Below, in pieces: positions 13,610 through 21,470 of a DNA stretch of 29,222 nt. The stretch comes from Flavobacteriales bacterium (GTDB lineage: Bacteria; Bacteroidota; Bacteroidia; Flavobacteriales; PHOS-HE28): positions 1 through 29,222 of the forward strand of contig SSGN01000156.1 of NCBI GenBank assembly GCA_008016945.1, given 5' to 3'. The notes beneath the pieces were generated by a model. The model was not told where the DNA came from and did no database searches. It was given only the letters and a program-made list of their open reading frames with translations. A program made the position numbers and the translations under genes. The first letter of the stretch is position 1, and the number at the start of each line of letters is the position of its first letter.

Positions 13610-15472
13610 ATGCGCTTCCATCAACTCCCTCTTCTCGCCATACTTGTTCTGGGCGGCTGCGGAACCTCGAAGGCTCCCGAAGCACCGCCTCCGAACCGCT
13701 GGAGCGACGCGCGCCTCCTATCCGTCCTGGAAGCTCAGGACCACCGCGATGCAGTAGCGTTGTGCGCCTTGCTCGGAGATAGTTCGGCGACGATCCGTTC
13801 CGCAGCGGCGCTGGCCTTCGCATCGGTGCAGGACTCGTCATCCGCACCATGCTTGTTGGCTGCGCTCGATGATCCATCGAACGAAGTCCGTGTGCATGCG
13901 GTGTTCGCCCTTGGCTTCATTGCGCATGATCGCGTGGTGGACCAGATGGCGGAACGATCGGGCGCTGAACGAGACAGCACGGTGCAACGCGCGTACCGCC
14001 ACGCCATGTTCCTCAACCACCAGCGGCGCGGGAAGATCACCGGGATCGGCCCGGTACTGCACCATCTCGTGAACAATACCGGCCAGGAACGGCTCCGCGC
14101 GGCGGATGCACTGCGAAGACTTCCGTCGAATATCCTTCTAAAGGATAGCTCCTTGGTATTGCGTGCGGTTTCATTGGAAAAGGATGAAGATGCGAAAGCG
14201 TTGCTCTTGCACGCGCTGATGCACATCCGAGGAAAGGAGCGCGACTCGGTCTTGCTCCATGCAGGTGGACGACCGCAACCTCTATCCATGCGAATTCCGG
14301 CGATCTCGGCCCTGAGCTTCAAGCCATCCGAACGCGTCCGCGACTCCTTGCTCGTCTGGGTGAATGATCCCGTTCCGGCAGTGCGCACCGCCACGGTCGA
14401 TGCCCTGAACAACGGCGGTGTGTTCAACGCCGGTACATTGCCTTGGTCCGATCCCGAGGCTGCGCATTGGTCCGATCCGATCTCGCGCTACCGCCTTGTG
14501 GGTTCGATGGGCTCGAACCCTGCCAACCGCAAAAAGGCGATCGCCGCGCTGGATACGGCCAGCGCCACCGGGCCGTATGCCGAAGCCGAACGCATCAAGG
14601 CCCTGAGCATGGTGGATGGTGCATACAGCACCACCCAGCTTGAAACGCTCTTGTACAGCGCTGTTCATCCCGCGATCAGGCAAGCGGCATTCGGCATATT
14701 GGCCGACCGCAACCAATTGTTGATGATGATGCCACGAGCGATCTCCTACGACATGCGGATCGTGCAGGCGGCTCCGTTCTGGCAGCAGGTGTTCGGCTGC
14801 GGAGATCCAGGACTGATCTGTGCCGCGGCCGAGAAGTTGGCGGTAGGCCGAGCACGGGAACTGAGCGTGCTCTTTCCGGAGACAGTCGAGGAGCAGGCGC
14901 GCCAAGCGTTGCACCCATTGCGCGATCTGGAAGCCGCGCAATTGCTTGATGACCTCGCCGCCGCGCGAGATGAAAGACCTAAGCCCATCCACAAGGCCCC
15001 TGCGTTCAACCATCCGATCGACATCGCCAAACTCCGGACATTGGCCCAAGGCCAGCGCTACCGCATCGTGACCAACAAAGGCGAGATCGTCATCAGCACC
15101 GATGTGGATGCGTGCCCCGGAAGTTCCCTGGCCTTCGACTCGCTGGTGGTCGCAGGCTATTACAACGGCAAGGCCTTCCACCGCATGGTACCCAACTTCG
15201 TGGTGCAGGGTGGATGTCCGCGCGGCGATGGATACGGTGGCATGCCATGGACCTTGCGCACGGAGATCGGTCGCAAGCCCTTCTCCGCAGGATCCGTTGG
15301 CTTAGCCTCCGCCGGCAGAGACACGGAGAGCTGCCAGTTCTTCATCACACAAGGCCCGGCACCTCACCTTGACGGCCGGTACACGCGCTTCGGAGAGGTG
15401 TTGAGTGGCATGGACGTGGTGTGGCAGCTACAAGTTGGCGATGTGATGCGGCGGGTGGAGCGGATCGACTGA
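13610..15472 (+). CDS. Lipoprotein with HEAT-like repeats and C-terminal cyclophilin-type peptidyl-prolyl isomerase
   Basis: This is a 620-residue predicted lipoprotein; the lipobox LGGC places the lipidated Cys at position 17, so it is probably anchored in the envelope. Residues about 30-450 are helical and Ala/Leu/Asp-rich with repeating HEAT-like units (for example APCLLAALDDPSNEVRVHA and VWVNDPVPAVRTATVDAL), a likely protein-binding solenoid. Residues about 484-612 are a cyclophilin domain (YRIVTNKGEIVI). FHRMVPNFVVQGG supplies the Arg and Gln of the active site, and SVGLASAGRDTESCQFFIT supplies the Ala and Phe. At the position of Trp121 of human CypA there is His (APHLDGRYTRFGEV), as expected for a cyclosporin-insensitive enzyme. 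It probably catalyses proline isomerisation of envelope or secreted proteins captured by the solenoid. Confidence 0.87.
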   Translation: MRFHQLPLLAILVLGGCGTSKAPEAPPPNRWSDARLLSVLEAQDHRDAVALCALLGDSSATIRSAAALAFASVQDSSSAPCLLAALDDPSNEVRVHAVFALGFIAHDRVVDQMAERSGAERDSTVQRAYRHAMFLNHQRRGKITGIGPVLHHLVNNTGQERLRAADALRRLPSNILLKDSSLVLRAVSLEKDEDAKALLLHALMHIRGKERDSVLLHAGGRPQPLSMRIPAISALSFKPSERVRDSLLVWVNDPVPAVRTATVDALNNGGVFNAGTLPWSDPEAAHWSDPISRYRLVGSMGSNPANRKKAIAALDTASATGPYAEAERIKALSMVDGAYSTTQLETLLYSAVHPAIRQAAFGILADRNQLLMMMPRAISYDMRIVQAAPFWQQVFGCGDPGLICAAAEKLAVGRARELSVLFPETVEEQARQALHPLRDLEAAQLLDDLAAARDERPKPIHKAPAFNHPIDIAKLRTLAQGQRYRIVTNKGEIVISTDVDACPGSSLAFDSLVVAGYYNGKAFHRMVPNFVVQGGCPRGDGYGGMPWTLRTEIGRKPFSAGSVGLASAGRDTESCQFFITQGPAPHLDGRYTRFGEVLSGMDVVWQLQVGDVMRRVERID

Positions 15473-15539
15473 CCATCGCCCGTGGGTGCGGTGTCAAGGG
15501 TAGGGCGGTGCTGCACCCAGGTCCGAGATCCAGTGCGAT

Positions 15540-15586
15540 CACCGACGTACCCGTTCGACACGCCATGGCGCACAGGTACGTCGGTG
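15540..15586. repeat. Inverted repeat in the convergent intergenic region
   Basis: CACCGACGTAC (15540-15550) and GTACGTCGGTG (15576-15586) are perfect 11-bp inverted arms around a 25-nt loop. The element lies downstream of the cyclophilin lipoprotein gene and could help end that transcript, although no T-tract follows. Confidence 0.45.
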
Positions 15587-15600
15587 CCGGACGAAAGCAG

Positions 15601-15630
15601 AAAGGGCCGCCTCCGAAGAAGCGGCCCTTT
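15601..15630 (-). terminator. Strong hairpin terminator after the T9SS cargo gene
   Basis: AAAGGGCCGC (15601-15610) and GCGGCCCTTT (15621-15630) form a perfect 10-bp stem with a 10-nt loop. On the minus strand the stem begins 21 nt after the cargo gene stop codon and is followed by a pyrimidine-rich CTGCTTTC stretch. The symmetric A/T ends mean it may also stop transcription from the plus-strand gene. Confidence 0.65.
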
Positions 15631-15651
15631 CCAAGAACGGGTCCAGGGAGG

Positions 15652-16857
15652 TTAGTCCTTCACGAGCACCAGTTTCTCGCGCAACACGCGATCGGCCTGG
15701 TGGATGTTCACGAAGTAGCTACCGGCGGGCTGTGCGGTGAGGTCCACGCGCTTGGTGAGGTCAGCACCGAGCTGCTCGCTCACGATACGGCGGCCGCTGA
15801 TGTCGAGCACTTCCAGACGATCGTTGGCGCTGGTACGCACACCTTGCAGGTCCACGGTGAACAGGCCCATGGTGGGGTTCGGGTAGATGCGGAAGGCACC
15901 ACCGATGGCCGCGGCTTGGTCGATACCCACGTTGCCCAGGCAAGTGATGGCAGGGAAGCCATTGGCCACGTCCGCGTTCTCGCTGACGCCACAAGCTTCG
16001 GCCTCGCTCACCACGATCAGGTAGGTACCGCTGGCGCTGGCGGTCCAGGTCAAGGAGCAGGTTGAACCGGCATCAAGGCCGTGTGCATCAACGATGCCAT
16101 TGGGGTTGATGACGGTGAAGTACAACGGCCAAGCGGTACCACCGGTGCCGTTGCAGGCGCTGAAGATGTACGCGGTGCCAGCCACCACGTTCTCCATGCT
16201 GTATGCTTCGTCGGCGAACACCTCGAACGTAGTGATCTCGTTGACCGGACAAGTCCCATTATCGGGTACGGGAGCACCGCCGAACTCGGTGTTGAAGTCG
16301 GTCCATCCGGTGCTGGCCGAAGGGTTCACCCAAGTGGTGCAGCCTGGCTGGGGAGCAGGGCAAGAAACACCATTGCAGGTGATGGCCGGGAAGCCATTGG
16401 CCACATCCGCGTTCTCGCTGGTGCCGCAGGCGCCATCCTCGCTCACCACGATCAGGTAGATACCGGACTCCGAAGCGGTCCAGGTCAGTTCGCAGATGGA
16501 ACCGTCGTTCAGGCCGCTGGCATCCACCGCTCCGCTGGGGGCGATGATGGTGAAGTACAGGTCCCATGCCGTGCCACCGGTGCCGTTGCACGCGCTGAAG
16601 GTGTAGCTACCGCCAGCCTGGACGTTATCCATCCGGTAAGCCTCGTCGGCGAACACTTCGAAATCGGTGATCTCGTTGAAGGGGCATCCCGTACCATCGT
16701 CGCAAGGCGCACCCCCGAAGTTGGTGTTGAAGTCGACCCAACCGGTTGCCGGAGTGGGGTTGACCCAAGTGGTGCACTGGGCTTGCGCACCCGTGGAAGC
16801 AAGCACCAGCGTGCCCGCGAAGAAGAGTCCGAAGATCCCCTGAGTAGTGTTTTTCAT
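15652..16857 (-). CDS. Secreted protein with tandem 134-residue repeats and T9SS type A sorting domain
   Basis: This is a 401-residue exported protein, probably displayed on or released from the surface by the type IX secretion system. The ATG at 16857 gives the signal peptide MKNTTQGIFGLFFAGTLVLASTGAQAQ; a longer open frame to 16986 would bury it. Residues 28-161 and 173-306 are two copies of one module. Both begin CTTWVNP and end ENADVANGFPAITC, and about 100 of 134 positions are identical. Each has conserved Cys residues and a beta-rich pattern (FEVFADEAY, FSACNGTGGTAW), suggestive of a disulfide-stabilised pre-peptidase-like or lectin-like sandwich. A short linker leads to the C-terminal sorting domain (FRIYPNPTMGLFTVDL, then LEVLDISGRR, ending LVLVKD). 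No catalytic motif is visible. A hairpin terminator follows. Ligand unknown. Confidence 0.88.
   Translation of the reverse strand: MKNTTQGIFGLFFAGTLVLASTGAQAQCTTWVNPTPATGWVDFNTNFGGAPCDDGTGCPFNEITDFEVFADEAYRMDNVQAGGSYTFSACNGTGGTAWDLYFTIIAPSGAVDASGLNDGSICELTWTASESGIYLIVVSEDGACGTSENADVANGFPAITCNGVSCPAPQPGCTTWVNPSASTGWTDFNTEFGGAPVPDNGTCPVNEITTFEVFADEAYSMENVVAGTAYIFSACNGTGGTAWPLYFTVINPNGIVDAHGLDAGSTCSLTWTASASGTYLIVVSEAEACGVSENADVANGFPAITCLGNVGIDQAAAIGGAFRIYPNPTMGLFTVDLQGVRTSANDRLEVLDISGRRIVSEQLGADLTKRVDLTAQPAGSYFVNIHQADRVLREKLVLVKD
15940..16776 (-). repeat. Internal tandem duplication within the T9SS cargo gene
   Basis: Two 402-bp units, 16375-16776 and 15940-16341, encode the two 134-residue modules and are separated by 33 bp. 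They are the same length without gaps and about 75% identical at the protein level by hand alignment, which points to an intragenic duplication. Confidence 0.85.
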
Positions 16858-16891
16858 GATTTTGTTGTTCGGTTGATGCACTTTCGGGCGA

Positions 16892-16899
16892 CCAAGGTA
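16892..16899 (-). promoter_or_regulatory. Core promoter element TACCTTGG for the T9SS cargo gene
   Basis: Read on the minus strand this is TACCTTGG, 34 nt before the ATG at 16857, in the 131-nt gap after pgk. A second similar string, TATCCTTCG, lies slightly further upstream. Confidence 0.35.
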
Positions 16900-16988
16900 A
16901 TCCGTTGCGAAGGATATCACGCCGGTTTCTTCCCAGTTGGTCACATTGGCCAGGGGCACCCGTTCCGCTCGAAGCTCTCGCCCCATGA

Positions 16989-18179
16989 TCAGCCTTGGAT
17001 GGCCTTGATCCCCGGCAGTTCCTTTCCTTCCAGGTACTCCAACATGGCTCCGCCACCGGTGCTCACATAGCTGATCTTCTCGGCCGATCCGAACTGGTTC
17101 ACGGCCGCTACGCTATCGCCACCACCCACCAGGGAGAACGCCCCCTTGGCGGTGGCCTCCGCCACGGCCTGCGCGATGGCGATGGTACCTTGCTGGAAGG
17201 GCTTCATCTCGAACACGCCCATGGGGCCGTTCCAGAGCAGGGTCTTGCTGCGGAGGATCGCGGCGCGGAAGGTCTCTATGCTCTTGGGGCCGATGTCGAG
17301 GGCCATCCACCCATCGGGCACGGCATCGGCGGCACATTGGTCGGTGTTGGCGCTCTCGGCGAAGGCGTCGGCCACCACGGCATCGGTGGGGATATGCAGC
17401 TGAACACCTTTGGCCTGAGCCTCTTGGATGATGTTACGCGCGGTATCCAGCAGATCATCCTCCACCAGCGACGCGCCGGTCTGTCCGCCTTGTGCCTTTA
17501 CGAAGGTGTTGGCCATGCCCCCACCGATGATCAGTTCGTCGCACTTGCCGATCAGGTTCTGCAGCACCTCGATCTTGCTGCTCACCTTGCTACCGCCCAC
17601 AATGGCCGTCATGGGGCGCTGGGGGTCGCCCAGCACCTTGCCCACGCTGTCGAGTTCTCGGCCGATCAGATGGCCGAACAACTTGTCGTTCGGGAAGAAC
17701 TTCGCCACGATGGTGGTGCTGGCATGGGCACGGTGCGCGGTACCGAAGGCATCGTTCACGTACACATCACCCAGTTCGCTCAGCGCCTTGCTGAAGGCTT
17801 CGTCCCCAGCCTCCTCCTCCGGATGGAAGCGCAGGTTCTCCAACAGGAGCACCTGGCCGGGCTTCAGCGCGGCGGCCTTGGCCCGGGCATCCGGACCCAC
17901 ACAGTCGATGGCGAATTCCACCGGCACACCGAGCAGGGTGCTCAAGTGTTCGCCCACGGATTTCAGGCTCATGGAGGGGTTCACCTTTCCCTTTGGGCGT
18001 CCGAGATGGCTCATGAGGATGGCGCTGCCGCCATCCTGGAGGATCTTCCGCACCGTGGGGATGATGGCACGCGCACGGGTATCGTCGGTCACGCGGCCGT
18101 GGGCGTCCTGTGGCACGTTCAGGTCCACGCGAACAAGGGCTTTCTTACCAGAAAAGGAATAGGAGGAAAGGGTGTTCAT
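16989..18179 (-). CDS. pgk: Phosphoglycerate kinase
   Basis: Pgk interconverts 1,3-bisphosphoglycerate plus ADP and 3-phosphoglycerate plus ATP in glycolysis. The product is 396 residues, as usual. The ATG at 18179 ([23 protein letters not shown]) gives the normal N-terminus with the substrate-binding RVDLNVP motif; a longer in-frame extension to 18356 would overlap the holB start region. SHLGRPKG and [15 protein letters not shown] form the rest of the 3-phosphoglycerate pocket. The hinge and ATP-binding part contains [22 protein letters not shown] and the glycine-rich VGGGDSVAA near the C-terminus. It is divergent from holB, and both genes have the identical core element TACTTTCG 5 nt before their ATG. 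Confidence 0.97.
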   Translation of the reverse strand: MNTLSSYSFSGKKALVRVDLNVPQDAHGRVTDDTRARAIIPTVRKILQDGGSAILMSHLGRPKGKVNPSMSLKSVGEHLSTLLGVPVEFAIDCVGPDARAKAAALKPGQVLLLENLRFHPEEEAGDEAFSKALSELGDVYVNDAFGTAHRAHASTTIVAKFFPNDKLFGHLIGRELDSVGKVLGDPQRPMTAIVGGSKVSSKIEVLQNLIGKCDELIIGGGMANTFVKAQGGQTGASLVEDDLLDTARNIIQEAQAKGVQLHIPTDAVVADAFAESANTDQCAADAVPDGWMALDIGPKSIETFRAAILRSKTLLWNGPMGVFEMKPFQQGTIAIAQAVAEATAKGAFSLVGGGDSVAAVNQFGSAEKISYVSTGGGAMLEYLEGKELPGIKAIQG

Positions 18180-18184
18180 GGCCG

Positions 18185-18192
18185 CGAAAGTA
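18185..18192 (-). promoter_or_regulatory. Core promoter element TACTTTCG for pgk
   Basis: On the minus strand TACTTTCG ends 5 nt before the pgk ATG, implying a leaderless transcript. The same octamer at the same distance precedes the divergent holB gene. Confidence 0.5.
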
Positions 18193-18262
18193 TCGCGTTG
18201 GCGGGGTTCACTATGTATCGAACCACACCCTTCTTCCACGAAGCCGACCCGGAGCGCCGAAC

Positions 18263-18270
18263 TACTTTCG
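18263..18270 (+). promoter_or_regulatory. Core promoter element TACTTTCG for holB
   Basis: TACTTTCG ends 5 nt before the holB ATG at 18276, matching the pgk arrangement on the other strand. It supports this start over the long upstream open frame that runs antisense through pgk. Confidence 0.5.
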
Positions 18271-18275
18271 CACCC

Positions 18276-19397
18276 ATGCTCTTCTCCAAGGTCATCGGTC
18301 ATGCCGCACTGAAGGCGAAGCTCATCGGCAATATCCGCGAGGGCCGTGTGGCGCACGCGCAGCTGTTCATGGGGCCTCGTGGCAGCGGCAACCTGGCGCT
18401 GGCGCTGGCCTACGCGCAGTACCTGCTGTGCCCGGACCGCGACGCCGCGGACGCCTGTGGCACATGCTCATCTTGCTTGCAGATGCGGAAATTGGAGCAT
18501 CCGGATGTGCATTTGGAGTTCCCGATCTTCTTCACGGAGAAGGTGAAGGTGTGCGAGCCCTACACCCCCCAATGGCGGCAAGCCGTGCTGGCCGAGCCCT
18601 ACCTCGATATCGAGCAGTGGCGCGACCAAATGGAGAGCGAGAACAAGCAATTGCGGATGGGCGTGGACATCGCCCAGGAGATCCAGCGCAAGTTGAGCCT
18701 GCGCTCGTTCATGGGTGGCTATAAGGTGATGTTGATCTGGTTGCCCGAGCTGATGGACGCCGCGGCCGCCAACAAGATGTTGAAGGTGCTGGAGGAGCCC
18801 GAGCCCAACACGGTGTTCCTGCTGGTGAGCGTGGATGCCGAGCAGCTCTTGGCCACCATCCTGAGCCGTGCGCAATTGGTGAAGGTGCCCGCACTTCGGC
18901 CCACGGAGCTCGCGGAGGCGCTTCGGGAGCGTTTCGCGGAACTCTCCGATGAAGAAGCCATGGCGATCGCATTGCGCAGCGAAGGCGACCTGCTCGAAGG
19001 AGTGGACATGGCCAACAAGAACGAGGCGGAACTGTTCGTGTTCTTCCGGGATTGGCTAAGGGCTTGCTTCCGCCGTGAAGTGGTCGTTACGGTGGAGTTC
19101 GGGGAGGCCTTCCAGAAGATGGGACGCGAGAAGCAGAAATCGCTGATGCGGTATGGCCTGTACCTGATCCGCCAGTGCGTGCTACAATGGCAGGGCGTAC
19201 CCGAGCTGGTGCGCGTGGAGGGCCAGGAACAGGAGTTCGTGAACAACTTCAGCAAGCTGTTGAACGCCACCAACGCCGAAGGGATCCGCCGCGAAATGGA
19301 GGCCGCCCACTACCACGTGGAACGCAACGCCAACCCCAAGATCCTCTTCAGCGACCTAAGTTTCAAGCTAATGGGGCTGCTCCGGGCGGCGGCATGA
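18276..19397 (+). CDS. holB: DNA polymerase III subunit delta' (clamp loader)
   Basis: The delta' subunit is the rigid stator of the clamp loader that opens the sliding clamp during replication. The product is 373 residues from the ATG at 18276 ([20 protein letters not shown]). The AAA+ domain has a degenerate P-loop (GPRGSGN, residues 33-39, Asn replacing the usual Lys), as expected for delta', which does not hydrolyse ATP. A zinc-binding module follows with Cys52, Cys61, Cys64 and Cys67 (CGTCSSC). The sensor region [19 protein letters not shown] and the ILSRAQ arginine-finger motif are present. The C-terminal helical collar is less conserved. It heads the plus-strand run holB, ricT, gldH, PBP. 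Confidence 0.9.
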   Translation: MLFSKVIGHAALKAKLIGNIREGRVAHAQLFMGPRGSGNLALALAYAQYLLCPDRDAADACGTCSSCLQMRKLEHPDVHLEFPIFFTEKVKVCEPYTPQWRQAVLAEPYLDIEQWRDQMESENKQLRMGVDIAQEIQRKLSLRSFMGGYKVMLIWLPELMDAAAANKMLKVLEEPEPNTVFLLVSVDAEQLLATILSRAQLVKVPALRPTELAEALRERFAELSDEEAMAIALRSEGDLLEGVDMANKNEAELFVFFRDWLRACFRREVVVTVEFGEAFQKMGREKQKSLMRYGLYLIRQCVLQWQGVPELVRVEGQEQEFVNNFSKLLNATNAEGIRREMEAAHYHVERNANPKILFSDLSFKLMGLLRAAA

Positions 19398-19453
19398 TCC
19401 CCCGGTGGCGGTAAGGCGCCCACGGGGCTGGTCCCGCTCCGCTCCCCCGCGCC

Positions 19454-19461
19454 TATCTTCG
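19454..19461 (+). promoter_or_regulatory. Core promoter element TATCTTCG for ricT
   Basis: TATCTTCG ends 5 nt before the ricT ATG at 19467, in the 69-nt gap after holB. A leaderless ricT transcript is implied, in addition to any read-through from holB. Confidence 0.45.
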
Positions 19462-19466
19462 CGCCC

Positions 19467-20885
19467 ATGGGGTGTTCGGGATGCAGCAGCGGAGCCGATG
19501 GCAAGCCGGCCGGATGTAAGAGCAACGGCTATTGCAGCACCAGCGGCTGCAACAAATTGGGCGTATTCGACTGGCTCACGGGGGTACCCTTGCCCGGTGG
19601 GCAGCAGCCCTTCGACGGGGTGGAGGTCCGGTTCAAGAACACGCGGAAGGCATTCTACCGCAACACCACAGGCCTTTCGTTGGCACCCGGCGACCTGGTG
19701 GCCGTAGATGCCGCACCCGGGCACGATGTGGGCATGGTGAGCCTTGCCGGAGAATTGGTCCGCATGCAGATGGAGCGGAAAAAAGCGAGCGGCGAGACCT
19801 ACGAACTGCGCAAGGTGCTGCGCAAGGCCACACAAGAGGACATCGACCGATGGCATGCAGCACGCAAACAGGAGGACGAAACGATGTTCGCCAGCCGCCG
19901 CATGGTGGCCGACGCCCGATTGGACATGAAGGTGACCGACGTGGAATACCAAGGGGACGGCACCAAGGCCATCATCTACTACACGGCCGAGGACCGGATC
20001 GATTTCCGGGGCGTGGTACGCACCATGAGCGACCGGTTCAAGGTGCGCGTGGAAATGAAGCAGATCGGTGCCCGCCAGGAGGCCGGCCGGATCGGGGGCA
20101 TCGGAAGCTGCGGGCGTGAACTGTGCTGCAGCACCTGGCTCACCGACTTCCGCAGCGTCACCACCAGCGCGGCACGCTACCAACAGCTCGCTCTCAACCC
20201 CCAGAAGCTGGCCGGCCAGTGCGGCAAGTTGAAGTGCTGCTTGAACTACGAGCTGGACATGTACATCGAGGCGATCAAGAGCTACCCCTCACAGAACGCC
20301 AAGTTGAAGACCCAGCAGGGCACCGGCACGCACATGAAGACGGACATCTTCACCGGGAAGATGTGGTACGGTTTCAAGAAACCCGGCGAACCGTTCGTTA
20401 TGGCCGGATTCCCCGTGGAAGTGGTCCGTGACATCCTAGCGCAGAACAAGCAGGGGATCGAACCCGAGGTGGACCTGAACATGGCGGACGAGGTGGAGGA
20501 GAAGGTGAAGAGCCCGGACTATGAGAACGTTGTGGGGCAAGACGACCTGACCCGTTTCGACAGCAAGAACAAGAGCGGCAAGAAGCGCCGTAGTGGACGC
20601 GACCGGCGCGATAAGCCCCGTGCGGCGGGTGGTGAGCGGGGCGATGTTCAGCCCAAGGCCGCTCGCCCTGAGCGTGGGCCGAAACCTGAGCGTGGGCCAC
20701 GCCCAAGCGGACAGCCCCGCCCGGAAGGGCAGCAAGCCCGTCAAGGCCAGGAGGGCCAAGCTCGTTCCGAAAGAAAGGAAGGCCGGGGCGGTGGCCGCCG
20801 TGATCGCGGCAGGGGCCGCGGCAGGGGCGAACGACCACCTGGCGGAGGGCCCGCTACGCCCCCCCCCAACCCACCCGTCGCGTGA
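19467..20885 (+). CDS. ricT: PSP1-domain protein, RicT/YaaT family, with Cys-rich N-terminus and repetitive tail
   Basis: In Bacillus the RicT protein belongs to an Fe-S containing complex (with RicA and RicF) that affects RNA processing and development; its role in Bacteroidota is not established. The product has 472 residues. The N-terminus holds a cysteine cluster (Cys3, 6, 17, 23, 28) absent from the Bacillus version as I recall it. The PSP1 core spans about 50-300 with the family cysteines Cys215, Cys220-221 (GSCGRELCC) and Cys252, Cys257-258 (CGKLKCCLNYE), plus the HMKTDIFTGKMWY segment. From about 365 the protein is a disordered basic tail with PERGP repeats and an RGRGRGRG stretch, likely nucleic-acid binding. 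The tail DNA contains tandem repeats and a run of nine C. The stop codon overlaps the gldH GTG start in a GTGA. Confidence 0.9.
   Translation: MGCSGCSSGADGKPAGCKSNGYCSTSGCNKLGVFDWLTGVPLPGGQQPFDGVEVRFKNTRKAFYRNTTGLSLAPGDLVAVDAAPGHDVGMVSLAGELVRMQMERKKASGETYELRKVLRKATQEDIDRWHAARKQEDETMFASRRMVADARLDMKVTDVEYQGDGTKAIIYYTAEDRIDFRGVVRTMSDRFKVRVEMKQIGARQEAGRIGGIGSCGRELCCSTWLTDFRSVTTSAARYQQLALNPQKLAGQCGKLKCCLNYELDMYIEAIKSYPSQNAKLKTQQGTGTHMKTDIFTGKMWYGFKKPGEPFVMAGFPVEVVRDILAQNKQGIEPEVDLNMADEVEEKVKSPDYENVVGQDDLTRFDSKNKSGKKRRSGRDRRDKPRAAGGERGDVQPKAARPERGPKPERGPRPSGQPRPEGQQARQGQEGQARSERKEGRGGGRRDRGRGRGRGERPPGGGPATPPPNPPVA
20667..20698 (+). repeat. Direct repeat in the ricT tail (PERGP units)
   Basis: CCTGAGCGTGGGCC occurs at 20667-20680 and again at 20685-20698, an 18-bp period that encodes two PERGP(K/R)-type units. 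Such in-frame units can expand or contract without breaking the frame. Confidence 0.7.
20805..20828 (+). repeat. Perfect 12-bp tandem repeat in the ricT tail
   Basis: CGCGGCAGGGGC is repeated twice head to tail at 20805-20816 and 20817-20828 and encodes RGRGRGRG. It is in frame. Confidence 0.75.
20859..20867 (+). repeat. Run of nine C at the 3' end of ricT
   Basis: Nine consecutive C encode three prolines (PPP) a few codons before the ricT stop. The run ends 14 nt before the gldH GTG. Homopolymers of this length are prone to slippage and to sequencing error. Confidence 0.8.
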
Positions 20886-21361
20886 GGCCGTTGATCCCGT
20901 TCCTGGCCTGGGCGCTGCTGTTGCTCACCGGCTGCTCCGAACCACCCGTGTTCCAGGCCGATGTTCCCATGGCCGCAGAGGCCTGGAACCGCGCCAACAA
21001 GCCACAATTCAACTTCACCATCGACGATACGCTGAACAAGTACGACATCTTCGTTGACCTGCGGCACAACGGCGACTACCCCTTCAGCAGCCTATACCTC
21101 TTCGTGGACCTGGAGGGTCCCGGTGACCGCATGGCGCGCGACACCGTGGAGTGCCTGTTGGCGGACCCCACCGGCAAGTGGTATGGCAAGGGACAGGGCT
21201 TCATCTTCGCCGATCGTTACCAAGCACATGTGCTCTACAAGCTCGGCGATCGCTTTCCCGCCAAGGGTGCGTACCGGATCACCTTGGAACAGGCGATGCG
21301 CACGGAAGACCTGACCGGTGTGTTGGACGTAGGCATCAGTGTGATGCGTTCCAGGCCGTGA
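20882..21361 (+). CDS. gldH: Gliding motility lipoprotein GldH
   Basis: GldH is a lipoprotein required for gliding motility in Flavobacterium johnsoniae and is also found in many non-gliding Bacteroidota. The product is 159 residues with a lipoprotein signal (MRPLIPFLAWALLLLTGC; Cys18). The mature protein is beta-rich, with the family-like segments NFTIDDTLNKYDIFVDLRHNG, YPFSSLYLFVDLEGP and GAYRITLEQAMR. The start is a GTG that overlaps the ricT stop by four bases (GTGA), so it is translated by coupling to ricT. Position between ricT and a class A PBP fits the gene order I know from this phylum. Family membership rests on size, lipobox, these segments and context. Confidence 0.85.
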   Translation: MRPLIPFLAWALLLLTGCSEPPVFQADVPMAAEAWNRANKPQFNFTIDDTLNKYDIFVDLRHNGDYPFSSLYLFVDLEGPGDRMARDTVECLLADPTGKWYGKGQGFIFADRYQAHVLYKLGDRFPAKGAYRITLEQAMRTEDLTGVLDVGISVMRSRP

Positions 21362-21422
21362 TCCCGCCCGGCCCGGTGAAAACTCCTGTTGCGGTCCCTT
21401 GGCCCGACCCGGCCACAGCGGA

Positions 21423-21430
21423 TAAATTCG
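21423..21430 (+). promoter_or_regulatory. Core promoter element TAAATTCG for the PBP gene
   Basis: TAAATTCG lies 40 nt before the ATG at 21471, in the 109-nt gap after gldH, giving this gene an untranslated leader unlike its neighbours. Confidence 0.4.
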
Positions 21431-21470
21431 GCCACGTCAATAGCACGCCCCGAACGGCGTTATCCTCCTC

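Noticed and set aside
16858..16986. N-terminal extension of the T9SS cargo protein
   Set aside because: It would place the signal peptide internally. The ATG at 16857 yields a standard exported N-terminus.
16995..18275. Upstream extension of the holB frame running antisense through pgk
   Set aside because: The translated extension is low-complexity and antisense to a certain gene. The delta' protein begins at the ATG at 18276, which has a core promoter 5 nt ahead.
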